From Paraflavisolibacter caeni (GTDB taxonomy: Bacteria; Bacteroidota; Bacteroidia; Chitinophagales; Chitinophagaceae), in the NCBI RefSeq assembly GCF_025628885.1, contig NZ_JAOTIF010000001.1:124001-188000 (forward strand): a stretch of DNA of 64,000 bases. The letters are read 5' to 3'. Of this stretch, positions 17,668 through 26,458 are shown piece by piece; the stretch's first letter is position 1, and each line of letters opens with the position of its first letter. Position numbers and translations under genes: made by a program. The notes under the pieces are model-generated. The model saw only the letters and a program-made list of their open reading frames with translations, had not been told where the DNA came from and ran no database searches.

Positions 17668-17691
17668 TAAGGCTCAAGGTTAAAGTCTCTT

Positions 17692-20097
17692 TCATTTCAA
17701 CCTCAGGCTGTTGGTTACAACACTCACGCTACTCAGGGCCATTGCTGCGCCTGCAATCATCGGGTTGAGCAGAAAACCGTTAATGGGGTAGAGCAAACCA
17801 GCTGCAATGGGAATACCAATGATGTTATAAATAAAAGCCCAGAAGAGGTTTTGCCTGATCGTACGTACGGTATTGCGGGATAGTTTCAACGCAGCAGGTA
17901 TGCGGGACAGGTCGGAAGAGATCAACGTCATTTTGGCTACATCCATAGCGATGTCGCTTCCCTTGCCCATTGCAATGCTCACGTCGGCCTGGGCCAGTGC
18001 ATGGCTGTCATTGATACCATCGCCTACCATTGCAACGATTCTACCTTTTGATTGCAAGTCTTTTATAAATTCTGCTTTATCCTGAGGCAAAGCTTCTGCC
18101 TTGAACGCTTTGATACCAACCTGCGCGGCTACTGCCGCCGCTGTTTGACTGTTGTCTCCTGTGAACATATAAACGTCTATGCCCAACTGCTGCAATTGCT
18201 GAACGGCCTGGCGTGAGGAAGGTTTTACTTTGTCAGCAATTGCTATGACAGCCAACACCTTTTTGCTGTTGGCAAAAAATACCACAGTTTTTGCTTCTGC
18301 CCGTTTTTGCTGGCTCCATTTAGTTACACCTTCATTTGGTTGTATACCATTTTGCTGAAGTAATGCTGAAGTGCCTACCATGTATTTTTCACCATTGAAA
18401 GAGGCTGCAATACCAGCGCCTGTAATGGCTTGTATGTTGGAGAGCTGCACTGAACCAGATAATGCTAAATGTTTGCTTACTGCTTCTGCTAATGGGTGTT
18501 CTGAAGCTCTTTCCAGGCTATACAAAATAGCCTTGTTATCACTGGTTTCTTCTACCCACAATATATCTGTTACTTCCGGTGTGCCTTCTGTGATGGTTCC
18601 GGTTTTGTCCAGAACAATGGCGTTTACTTTATGTGACAGTTCCAGACTTTCTGCATCTTTGATCAGTATGCCGTTTTCTGCTCCTTTACCTACGCCAACC
18701 ATGATGGCGGTTGGTGTTGCCAGGCCAAGGGCGCAAGGACATGCAATAACCAGGACTGTTACCAGGGCTAACAGGCCTTGGGTTAGTCCATTTTCTCCAC
18801 CTAATAAAAACCATGCAATAAATGCAATGACGGCAATGCTGATGACAATGGGAACAAAGATGCCTGCGATCTTGTCTACCAGTTTCTGAACCGGGACTTT
18901 TGAGCCCTGCGCTTCCTGCACCATTTTGATGATGTGCGCCAGAAGCGTTTCTCCACCCACCTTTTCTGCCTTGAATTGAAAGCTGCCTTTCTGGTTAATT
19001 GTGCCTGCAAATACTTTGGCGTCTTTTTGCTTTTCAACAGGTACAGGTTCGCCACTGATCATGCTTTCATCTACGTAGGATCCGCCTTGTATCACCGTGC
19101 CGTCTACAGGGATCTTTTCGCCAGGCTTAACCAATATCACATCACCTACCTGTACCTGCCTAATGGCTATTTCCTGAATACGTCCGTCATGTTGAACGAC
19201 CGTAACAGTTTTGGGTTGCAGTCCCATTAGTTTTTTGATGGATGATGATGTGGAGCCCTTTGCTCTTTCTTCCAGAAGCCTGCCCAATAAGATAAATGCA
19301 ATGACAACAGCAGCCGCCTCAAAGTATACGTGCGCATGCAATCCCCTGTTGTGCCAGAACTGAGGATAGAGGGTATTGAAAACACTAAAGATGTATGCTA
19401 TACCAGTACTTAGGGCTACTAAGGTATCCATATTGGCAGAACGATGCTTTGCCTGCTTCCATGCATTGATAAAGAATTGGCGGCCAAATACCAGGACTAC
19501 AGGTGTTGCCAGCGCCCACATGATATAATTTGCATAAGGAATGTTCATGAAGAACATGCCTATGATGACCAGGGGCACCGATAAAGCCACAGACCAGAGG
19601 GTATATTGCTTTAATGACAGTAACTTTTGGTGGTGTAAATCTTCCAATGTTTCTGTTGCTTCTTCAGTATCTTCAATGACAAGGTCATACCCAATGGATT
19701 GAACACTTGATTGCATTTGCTGTGGTGTAACAACAGTGGGTAAATACTCAACCTGCAGTGACGAGCTGGCGAAGTTGACAGCTGCATTGATGACGCCGGG
19801 TAGAGACTTTACCATACTTTCTGTGCTGGCTGCACAGGACGCGCAACTCAGGCCTGTAACGGGGAATGTCTTTTTGATAGTAAATACCCCATAACCCAGG
19901 TCCCTGATTGCATGGACAGCCTTTTGAGCAGCTTCACTGTCGTCTGCGGTAATCACTGCTTTATGATTATTCAATTCTATTTTATGTGAAGTGATGCCGG
20001 GAACTCTTGCCAGTCCCTTATCAACGATCAAAGCGCAATGTTCGCTTTCAACTCCTTCCAGTGGTAACTCTATAGTATTGTTCTTTGTAGTATCCAT
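17692..20097 (-). CDS. copA: Copper-translocating P-type ATPase
   Basis: This P1B-type ATPase pumps Cu(I) out of the cytoplasm. The ATG at 20097 is preferred; the frame from 20133 adds 12 untypical residues. The 801-residue protein has two N-terminal HMA domains. The first is degenerate and has no CxxC (ESEHCALIV), while the second keeps it (LSCASCAAS near residue 84). Membrane helices follow, then TGE-type actuator loop (SGEPVPVEK), the CPC metal site near residue 451 (ACPCALGLATPTA), DKTGT with the phosphorylated Asp near 496, the SEHPLAEA HP motif, and GDGIND. The HMA-AraC gene next door is a likely copper-responsive regulator. Confidence 0.92.
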   Translation of the reverse strand: MDTTKNNTIELPLEGVESEHCALIVDKGLARVPGITSHKIELNNHKAVITADDSEAAQKAVHAIRDLGYGVFTIKKTFPVTGLSCASCAASTESMVKSLPGVINAAVNFASSSLQVEYLPTVVTPQQMQSSVQSIGYDLVIEDTEEATETLEDLHHQKLLSLKQYTLWSVALSVPLVIIGMFFMNIPYANYIMWALATPVVLVFGRQFFINAWKQAKHRSANMDTLVALSTGIAYIFSVFNTLYPQFWHNRGLHAHVYFEAAAVVIAFILLGRLLEERAKGSTSSSIKKLMGLQPKTVTVVQHDGRIQEIAIRQVQVGDVILVKPGEKIPVDGTVIQGGSYVDESMISGEPVPVEKQKDAKVFAGTINQKGSFQFKAEKVGGETLLAHIIKMVQEAQGSKVPVQKLVDKIAGIFVPIVISIAVIAFIAWFLLGGENGLTQGLLALVTVLVIACPCALGLATPTAIMVGVGKGAENGILIKDAESLELSHKVNAIVLDKTGTITEGTPEVTDILWVEETSDNKAILYSLERASEHPLAEAVSKHLALSGSVQLSNIQAITGAGIAASFNGEKYMVGTSALLQQNGIQPNEGVTKWSQQKRAEAKTVVFFANSKKVLAVIAIADKVKPSSRQAVQQLQQLGIDVYMFTGDNSQTAAAVAAQVGIKAFKAEALPQDKAEFIKDLQSKGRIVAMVGDGINDSHALAQADVSIAMGKGSDIAMDVAKMTLISSDLSRIPAALKLSRNTVRTIRQNLFWAFIYNIIGIPIAAGLLYPINGFLLNPMIAGAAMALSSVSVVTNSLRLK

Positions 20098-20202
20098 TTC
20101 TGTCGATTTTGTATACTGCAAAGGTCCTAACAAGCGTCGGTGTGACTGTTATATGATTATGGATAAAAGTTATATCCTGGGCAATCCCCAGCACGCCCCC
20201 AG

Positions 20203-20217
20203 TCCGCCTAAGGCGGA
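20203..20217. repeat. Short GC-rich palindrome
   Basis: TCCGCCT, A, AGGCGGA is a perfect palindrome between copA and its regulator gene. Similar TCCGCC...GGCGGA palindromes recur in many Bacteroidota intergenic regions. It may act as a weak hairpin after the regulator gene. Confidence 0.4.
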
Positions 20218-20276
20218 GAGCATCAAAGCACAAGGCAAACATTTAATGCTAAATAACACTTTTAAAAAGGGGCGAG

Positions 20277-20837
20277 TTAGATATTATCCAAGGTTTTCCT
20301 GTGGACGTTACCTGTTTTTTTGAAAGTGGATGGTGTCATGCCAGTTACCCGTTTGAATTGAGCTGACAGGTGTTGTACGCTACTGTAGCCAAGCTTCCAT
20401 GAGATCTCATTCAAAGCGAATTCATCATAGATCAGCCATTCTTTCACTTTCTCTATCTTCTGTTGAATGAAGAATTGTTCGATAGTAATGCCTTGTTGTT
20501 CGGAGAAAAGCTTGCTTAAGTAGGAGTAGTCTTTGAACATGCTGGCTGCTAAGAAGTTACTCAGGATAAAGTGCTCTTCAATTTCTCCTGATTGTACTTT
20601 TTGAATGATCAGGCTTTTGATCTTTTCAATCTGTTGTTTCTTTAGATCATCCAGTAATTCAAAGCCAACTTTCTGTAATGATTGGTTAATTTGATCTCGT
20701 TCTGTATCACTCAATGGTTCTGCCAGTTCGGCCTCGCCAAGGTTTACTTTCTCAGTCTTTATTCCGTGTTCTTTCAGAATCTGTTCTACAGTCATAATGC
20801 ACCGGGAGCAGACCATGTTTTTAATGAATAATTTCAT
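20277..20837 (-). CDS. AraC-type regulator with HMA-like N-terminus (copper-responsive, inferred)
   Basis: The ATG at 20837 gives a 186-residue protein that starts directly with an HMA-like strand-loop, MKLFIKNMVCSRC, holding Cys10 and Cys13. The next part (residues about 15-65) keeps the helix-strand pattern of a heavy-metal-associated domain. From about 85 onward it is an AraC DNA-binding domain (HFILSNFLAASMFKDYSYLSKLFSEQQG, then FALNEISWKLGYSSVQHLSAQFKRVTGMTPSTFKK). Proteins of this build sit beside copA in many Bacteroidota. Copper binding to the CxxC pair and activation of copA are inferred from this context. Confidence 0.8.
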   Translation of the reverse strand: MKLFIKNMVCSRCIMTVEQILKEHGIKTEKVNLGEAELAEPLSDTERDQINQSLQKVGFELLDDLKKQQIEKIKSLIIQKVQSGEIEEHFILSNFLAASMFKDYSYLSKLFSEQQGITIEQFFIQQKIEKVKEWLIYDEFALNEISWKLGYSSVQHLSAQFKRVTGMTPSTFKKTGNVHRKTLDNI

Positions 20838-20876
20838 AGTAGGGATCAAATGACTAAAGGTAGTAAACAAATATGT

Positions 20877-21362
20877 TTACAAGTTTTTCAACATCCAGAT
20901 ATTACAGCCAAAGTGACCTGAATTGCCGAGGGGGGCATTGAGCGGTTGAAAGCCCAGTTTTTCGTATAAGCTGATGGCTGAATTAAATTCTGGCAGGCTT
21001 TCTAAATACACCTGTTTGTAACCAAGTTCTTTTGCTGTATTTAGGCACTGCTCCATCAACTTCCTTCCTACGCCTTTCCCCCTTGCAAAAGATGCTAAAT
21101 AGAATTTTGCAAATTCACAGCAGCCATCAGGCAAGCCTGGGGTTGGAAATATGCCGGCGCAGCCTGCTAATTGCCCGTCTACTTCTGCAACCCAACATAC
21201 AGAGCGGGGTGTTTGAAAAAGGCTATAAAGATCGTCGGTGGTAGGATCAAAATATACAGTACCTGGCCTGGCGGTATCGTATTCTTCAAATACGGTACGG
21301 ATGATAGATGCTAAAGATTTGTTGTCCTCTTGTTTTATGGTTCTAAGTGTGATCGTGTTCAT
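20877..21362 (-). CDS. GNAT-family N-acetyltransferase
   Basis: A 161-residue GNAT protein. The acetyl-CoA loop is in ARGKGVGRKLMEQCL near residues 100-115, preceded by the strand FAKFYLAS. YLESLPEFNSAISLYEKLGF is the usual C-terminal part. It transfers acetyl groups from acetyl-CoA to an unknown amine. It sits between cydB (48 bp beyond the ATG) and the copper regulator, all on the minus strand; a functional link is not evident. Confidence 0.85.
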   Translation of the reverse strand: MNTITLRTIKQEDNKSLASIIRTVFEEYDTARPGTVYFDPTTDDLYSLFQTPRSVCWVAEVDGQLAGCAGIFPTPGLPDGCCEFAKFYLASFARGKGVGRKLMEQCLNTAKELGYKQVYLESLPEFNSAISLYEKLGFQPLNAPLGNSGHFGCNIWMLKNL

Positions 21363-21410
21363 AAAGTGTGCTAATGGATATTGAAGTATTGTGTCCTGTT
21401 TCTATATTTC

Positions 21411-22445
21411 TTAATAACTCATTTCGTTCAGTTTTACTTTTCCTTTAAAGGTCCAGAATACAAATGAAGTATATAACGCGGCCAATGGTACCCCAACGGC
21501 CACAAAGAGCAGCATGATCTCCAGCGATTTGGAAGAGGAGGCTGAATTGAGAACCGTGAGTGTATAAGCCGGGTTGGTGGTTGAAATCAGCAGTTTCGGA
21601 TACAGTTCAATGGCCACAATTACAAGCAGCAAACTTACCGTAAGAGAAGATGAAAGGAAGGCATATAAATATTTCCTTTTGGTGATCTGACGTGTAATGT
21701 TGGCAATACTTAAAACCATAATCACAGGTATTACAAACATCCAGCTATTGTGCCGGATCGTGTTGGTTAAATGTGGTACATACAACAATGTATAAAAGCT
21801 TAACAGCAGGATGCTGATTGCGAAAAAGATTGTCGTATTCTTGACCATGACGGTAAGCTTGGCATACAAACGGCTTTCTGTTTTCATGACCAGGAATATA
21901 GCACCATGCATCATAAATAGCGCAAGGGTGGTGATACCTACCATGATGGCATATGGATTCAGGAAATAAAAAACGCTGCCGGTAAAGTTCCCGTTGGCAT
22001 CTATAGGAATGCCGATAAGGACATTTCCCAAGACAACGCCTAGCATCAGTGCGATCATGGCGCTGGAAATACAATAAGAGACATCCCATGTTTTACGCCA
22101 CCATTGCATTGTTTCTTTACTTCGAAATTCGATAGAGATCGCACGGAAAATCAGCATGGTGAGGAAAAGCATGAAGGGGATATAGAAGGCAGAAAATACC
22201 GCTGCGTATACTTTGGGAAAACCAGCAAAGAGGGTTCCCCCGCCAATTACCAGCCATACTTCATTACCATCCCATACCGGACCTATGGCATTCAATGCAA
22301 TACGCCTGCTTTCTTCTTTATTGAAAAACAGGTGCAGGGCTCCGGCTCCGAGGTCAAAACCATCGAGAATAGCATACCCGGTAAAGACTGCGCCAATTAC
22401 CAGGAACCACCATGTGGAATAATCTATATTTAAGAAGGTACCCAT
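21411..22445 (-). CDS. cydB: Cytochrome bd ubiquinol oxidase subunit II
   Basis: The 344-residue membrane subunit partners CydA in a terminal oxidase of high oxygen affinity. It opens with TWWFLVIGAVFTGYAILDGFDLGAGALHLF, the CydB signature. PVWDGNEVWLVIGGGTLFAGFPKVYA follows near residue 50, then about eight further membrane helices (MIALMLGVVLGNVLIG, GITTLALFMMHGAIFL and others). It starts 10 bp after the cydA stop, so the two are co-transcribed. No small CydX-type gene is visible downstream. Confidence 0.93.
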   Translation of the reverse strand: MGTFLNIDYSTWWFLVIGAVFTGYAILDGFDLGAGALHLFFNKEESRRIALNAIGPVWDGNEVWLVIGGGTLFAGFPKVYAAVFSAFYIPFMLFLTMLIFRAISIEFRSKETMQWWRKTWDVSYCISSAMIALMLGVVLGNVLIGIPIDANGNFTGSVFYFLNPYAIMVGITTLALFMMHGAIFLVMKTESRLYAKLTVMVKNTTIFFAISILLLSFYTLLYVPHLTNTIRHNSWMFVIPVIMVLSIANITRQITKRKYLYAFLSSSLTVSLLLVIVAIELYPKLLISTTNPAYTLTVLNSASSSKSLEIMLLFVAVGVPLAALYTSFVFWTFKGKVKLNEMSY

Positions 22446-22455
22446 AAAGTTGATT

Positions 22456-23823
22456 TTAAAATTGTTGTGCCATTTCTTCTAGTTTCGGACTGTGTTGTAC
22501 AAAGTCGGTATCCGGTCCATGTTGGATCTTTTTATTAAGTAAGTATAAAAAGAGGATGAGCAAAAGTGTGTACACCAGTGTAAACAGGATGAGCGAAAAT
22601 AATACCTGGTTAGCCGTTACGGCTTTTGAAAGTGCATCTGAAGTCCGTAGCAGGCCATACACCACCCAGGGTTGCCTGCCTGTTTCGGCTGCATACCAGC
22701 CCATCTGGTTGGCGAGCTGAGGTAAGAGTACAGAGAACATAAAGATCTGTAGCAACCACTTTTTTTCAAACAGCTTTCCTTTCCACCATAGCCAGGACGC
22801 ATACAATGTAAGGGCGATCAGGATCATGCCAATAGCTACCATGATGTGGTAGGATTGGAACACTATGTTCACTGAGCCAGGGCGGTCTTCTTTAGGGAAA
22901 CTTTTTAGTCCCCTGATGGGAGTGGTAAAATCCTGGTGGGTTAAAAAGGTAAGTCCGCCTGGTATTTTTAAGCCATAGGTTTTTTCTTTTTCTTTATTCA
23001 CGTAACCTACCAAATACATATCAGCAACTGCAAGCGAATCAAAATGGCCTTCCATGGCCGCCAGTTTAGCCGGTTGGTGTTCTGCCACCACTTCTGCCGA
23101 TCTATGACCCAGGAACAATTGAGACAATGAAGATATCGTTGCAATGACCAGTGCAATCTTAAAAGCTGATTGAGCAAATTCAATATACTTTTTCTTCAAC
23201 AGGTAATAAGCTGAGATGCTTAACACCAGGAAAGCGCCAGCAAGGAATGCGCCCACCCAAACGTGCAAAACCCGTTCAACAGAAGAGGGATTGAAGACCA
23301 TGGCCCAGAAATCTGTGATTTCTGCTCTTGCCTCCATGCCTTGTCCTGCGATTTTAAAACCGCTTGGTGTTTGCTGCCAGGAGTTTGCCACTACGATCCA
23401 GATAGCTGAAAACATGGAACCCAGAAATACCATGACTGTTGCAAAGAAGTGGACCTTAGGTCTTACCCTGCCCCAGCCAAAAAGCACTACTCCCAGGAAA
23501 CCTGACTCCAAAGCAAAAGCAAAGATCCCCTCAGCAGCCAGGGCTGAGCCAAAGACATCGCCTACATATTTGGAGTAGGTTGCCCAGTTGGTGCCAAACT
23601 CGAATTCCATCACAATACCAGTAGCAACACCAAGGCCGAAGATCAGGGCAAATATTTTGGTAAAGAATTTGGTCATGTCCTCGTACATCTTGTTGCCAGT
23701 TTTCAGGTACAGCCCTTCCATGGCTACCATGCAGAGACCGAGGCCTATACTCAAAGGCGGATAGATATAATGAAAAGAAATGGTGAAGGCAAATTGTATA
23801 CGGGATAGTATTTCTACATCCAT
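22456..23823 (-). CDS. cydA: Cytochrome bd ubiquinol oxidase subunit I
   Basis: The 455-residue catalytic subunit carries the b558, b595 and d hemes and oxidises quinol while reducing oxygen to water. The N-terminus LSRIQFAFTISFHYIYPPLSIGLG holds the conserved heme-ligand His. EFGTNWATYSKYVGDVFGSALAAEG follows near residue 75, and GWYAAETGRQPWVVYGLLRTSDA near 390 is the heme b595/Q-site signature. The Q loop is of the short form. It helps respiration at low oxygen and under stress (sulfide, peroxide), in keeping with the redox-stress genes around it. Confidence 0.93.
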   Translation of the reverse strand: MDVEILSRIQFAFTISFHYIYPPLSIGLGLCMVAMEGLYLKTGNKMYEDMTKFFTKIFALIFGLGVATGIVMEFEFGTNWATYSKYVGDVFGSALAAEGIFAFALESGFLGVVLFGWGRVRPKVHFFATVMVFLGSMFSAIWIVVANSWQQTPSGFKIAGQGMEARAEITDFWAMVFNPSSVERVLHVWVGAFLAGAFLVLSISAYYLLKKKYIEFAQSAFKIALVIATISSLSQLFLGHRSAEVVAEHQPAKLAAMEGHFDSLAVADMYLVGYVNKEKEKTYGLKIPGGLTFLTHQDFTTPIRGLKSFPKEDRPGSVNIVFQSYHIMVAIGMILIALTLYASWLWWKGKLFEKKWLLQIFMFSVLLPQLANQMGWYAAETGRQPWVVYGLLRTSDALSKAVTANQVLFSLILFTLVYTLLLILFLYLLNKKIQHGPDTDFVQHSPKLEEMAQQF

Positions 23824-23918
23824 GATATATAATTGAAATTAGGAAATGGTGAAATAGATAGGGGAAACAACCGTTGGACTGAGACTACAAAGGTATTCAA
23901 ATTGAAAATTGACGTTCA

Positions 23919-23950
23919 ATAAAAAAGCTGCCTTTCAAGGGCAGCTTTTT
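23919..23950 (-). terminator. Terminator of cysI
   Basis: AAAAAGCTGCC pairs with GGCAGCTTTTT around a 7-nt loop, with a T-tract on either strand. It lies about 20 bp beyond the cysI stop and just upstream of the cydA promoter region. Confidence 0.8.
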
Positions 23951-23970
23951 GTAAATTAGGAAGTTAAGCA

Positions 23971-25644
23971 TTATGCATTAACATATCGGGCATTCGCAAA
24001 GTCGCCAAATGTTTCACCCTCTTTTCTTTGTTGCTTGAACTCGCCGAATATGCTATCCAATTCGGATAGGATCTGGCTTTCGTTCAGGCTTTCCTTATAG
24101 AGTTTGTTCAAACGCAAGCCATACCTGTCGCCACCCAGGTGCATGTTGTAGTGACCTAAAGCCGTTCCTACAAAAGCTATTTCTGCAGCAAAAGGACGGG
24201 AGCAGCCATTTGGACAGCCGGACATGCGCATGATTAATTCTTCATCTTCCAGTCCATGCTTTTGAAGCAGTGGCTCTATCCTGGAAATCAGTGTTGGCAA
24301 GTAGCGCTGCGATTCAGCTAGTGCTAGGGCACAGGTATTTAAGGCAACACATGCTATTGCATTGCTGCGAAGGGCAGAAGGATTATTGGTATGTTCGATG
24401 ATCTTAAAACGCTCCAGGATCTCTTGTATCACTGGTTTGTCTTCTTTACTGATGTCGGCAAGGATCACATTCTGGTTAGATGTGAAACGGAAATTAGCTT
24501 TCCCTGTTTCAGCTACCTCCAGCAAAGCTGTTTTCAATGCTACCTTTTCATCATCCAGTACTCTTCCGTTTTCAACAAATACTGAATAATTCCAAAGGCC
24601 TTGATGGTTTTGCTCCCAGCCATAATGATCCTTCCGCCTGTTGAAAGCAAAAGGTTTAGCTTTTTCAATGGTGAATCCACATCTTTTTTCCAATTCTTCT
24701 TTCCACCATTCTATGCCAAGGCGGTCAACTGTATATTTCAGGCGGGCCAGCTTGCGGTCGCTACGGTTACCGTAGTCCCTTTGAATGGTCAGGATTTCAT
24801 ACACCGCTTTCAATACCTTTTCTTCGGTATCTACAAAGCCCAAAACTGAGGCCAGACGTGGATAATGATCGGGATTGCCATGTGTTGATGACATACCACC
24901 TCCAATAGCAATATTGAAACCTTTCAGTTCATTGTTTTCAACAATTGCAATGAGTGCAAGATCGTTGGTGAGCACATCAGCGTCGTTGTTCGGAGGAATC
25001 GCCAGCCCGATCTTGAATTTACGAGGCATATAACGATCCTGGTATAGAGGATCTTCCTCCAGTTGTTTATCCGCTAATTTTTCAGCATCCAGCCATATTT
25101 CGTAATAACCATTTGTTTTAGGCAGCAACAGATCACTGATTTGTTTGGCAATTGTAAACACCTGTTCATGTACAGGCGACTCCTTGGGGTTGGAAGTGCA
25201 GATCACATTCCTGTTGATGTCGCCACAGGTAGCCAGCGTGGTTAAACCTGCTTCGTTAAATGCCTGCAGTGTTGGTTTAACCCTCGACTTTAAAATACCA
25301 TGCAGTTGAATTGTTTGCCTTGTTGTAATCTTAATGACCCCGGTTGAATTTTCACCTGCAATGTGATGTAGGGCTATCCATTGCTCTGGTGTCATGAAGC
25401 CACCGGCTAAACGCAAACGGATCATGAAAGAATAAAGGCGCTCTAGTTTCTTCGCTGCTCTTTCTTCTCTTCTGTCACGGTCGTCCTGCAAGTACATACC
25501 ATGAAAGCGCACCAATGAGTGATCATCTTCATAGATATTCCCTGTGATCTCATTTTGCAGGCTTTCCTTGATGGTTCCGCGCAGGCCGTCACTGGCCATC
25601 TTTATTTTCTCTGTAGGAGACAGGTTCGTATTACTTTTTGCCAT
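23971..25644 (-). CDS. cysI: Assimilatory sulfite reductase hemoprotein subunit
   Basis: A 557-residue siroheme/4Fe-4S enzyme that reduces sulfite to sulfide with six electrons. Two ferrodoxin-like halves are visible. KITTRQTIQLHGI near residue 105 and CGDINRNVICTSNP near 140 are substrate and siroheme contacts. The cluster ligands are C-x5-C (CVALNTC) near 435 and C-x3-C (GCPNGCSRPF) near 480. The pairing with a CysJ flavoprotein 0.8 kb upstream argues for an NADPH-dependent enzyme rather than a ferredoxin nitrite reductase. The cluster also holds the SUMT gene needed for siroheme. Confidence 0.9.
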   Translation of the reverse strand: MAKSNTNLSPTEKIKMASDGLRGTIKESLQNEITGNIYEDDHSLVRFHGMYLQDDRDRREERAAKKLERLYSFMIRLRLAGGFMTPEQWIALHHIAGENSTGVIKITTRQTIQLHGILKSRVKPTLQAFNEAGLTTLATCGDINRNVICTSNPKESPVHEQVFTIAKQISDLLLPKTNGYYEIWLDAEKLADKQLEEDPLYQDRYMPRKFKIGLAIPPNNDADVLTNDLALIAIVENNELKGFNIAIGGGMSSTHGNPDHYPRLASVLGFVDTEEKVLKAVYEILTIQRDYGNRSDRKLARLKYTVDRLGIEWWKEELEKRCGFTIEKAKPFAFNRRKDHYGWEQNHQGLWNYSVFVENGRVLDDEKVALKTALLEVAETGKANFRFTSNQNVILADISKEDKPVIQEILERFKIIEHTNNPSALRSNAIACVALNTCALALAESQRYLPTLISRIEPLLQKHGLEDEELIMRMSGCPNGCSRPFAAEIAFVGTALGHYNMHLGGDRYGLRLNKLYKESLNESQILSELDSIFGEFKQQRKEGETFGDFANARYVNA

Positions 25645-25727
25645 AGTTGTACAATCATCGTCTTTTATATATGCTCATTGTCAATTGAAAAAAAATCATG
25701 AGCACATAGGAGCTAAACAGTTGCTAA

Positions 25728-26366
25728 TTAGTTTTTATTGGGTTGGGGAGTATAGCGTAAGTAGGGTTTTACTACTCTAACTCCTTTAGGGAACTTTTTA
25801 ATTGCATCTTCGGTACTGATAGCAGGTACTACAATTACATCTTCACCATCCTTCCAGTCAGCAGGCGTAGCTACACCGTTATTGGCTGTTAACTGGAGTG
25901 AGTCCAGAACACGTAAGATCTCCACAAAGTTGCGGCCTGTAGAAGCAGGGTAGGTAATTGTCAACTTGATCTTCTTATCAGGACCAATCACGAATACAGA
26001 ACGAACAGTTGCAGTGGCAGAGGCATTGGGGTGGATCATGTCGTATAATCCGGAAACTACACGTCCTTTGTCTTCTATCAATGGAAACTGAACGGAGGTA
26101 TTCTGAGTTTCATTTACATCTTTGATCCAGTTGTAGTGATCTTCTACGGAGTCAACGCTCACCACCAATACTTTTACATTGCGCTTTTTGAATTCTTCAT
26201 GTAGTTGTGATGTTCTTCCGATTTCAGTGGTACATACTGGCGTGAAGTCTGCAGGGTGGGACATGAGTACACCCCAGCTATTACCTAAGTATTCGTGGAA
26301 ATCAATTTCACCTTCTGTTGTTACTGCTTTAAAGTTGGGGGCTGTGTCTCCGAGTCTTAAGCTCAT
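25728..26366 (-). CDS. 1-Cys peroxiredoxin (Prx6/AhpC-TSA type)
   Basis: A 212-residue thiol peroxidase. The peroxidatic Cys is in HPADFTPVCTTE near residue 46, and Arg is in the YPASTGRNFVEILRVLDSLQ segment near 138. The long C-terminal arm (DWKDGEDVIVVPAISTEDAIKKFPKGV) is typical of the 1-Cys Prx6 group; no second resolving Cys pair is evident. It reduces peroxides in the cytoplasm. Its place between cysI and cysJ on the same strand (83 and 92 bp gaps) suggests that it protects or is co-regulated with sulfur assimilation. Confidence 0.9.
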   Translation of the reverse strand: MSLRLGDTAPNFKAVTTEGEIDFHEYLGNSWGVLMSHPADFTPVCTTEIGRTSQLHEEFKKRNVKVLVVSVDSVEDHYNWIKDVNETQNTSVQFPLIEDKGRVVSGLYDMIHPNASATATVRSVFVIGPDKKIKLTITYPASTGRNFVEILRVLDSLQLTANNGVATPADWKDGEDVIVVPAISTEDAIKKFPKGVRVVKPYLRYTPQPNKN

Positions 26367-26458
26367 TTCAATGGGTTTTATTTGTTAGAAATTAGTGAGT
26401 TGCCTGTTATTGGCTATGAGTTTTGAGTGAGAACCGTTTACTCTTAACCAATAATTTT

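Noticed and set aside
20203-20217. Palindrome as an operator for the copper regulator
   Set aside because: It lies downstream of the regulator gene and over 100 bp from copA; the form recurs as a general intergenic palindrome in Bacteroidota, so regulation is not supported.
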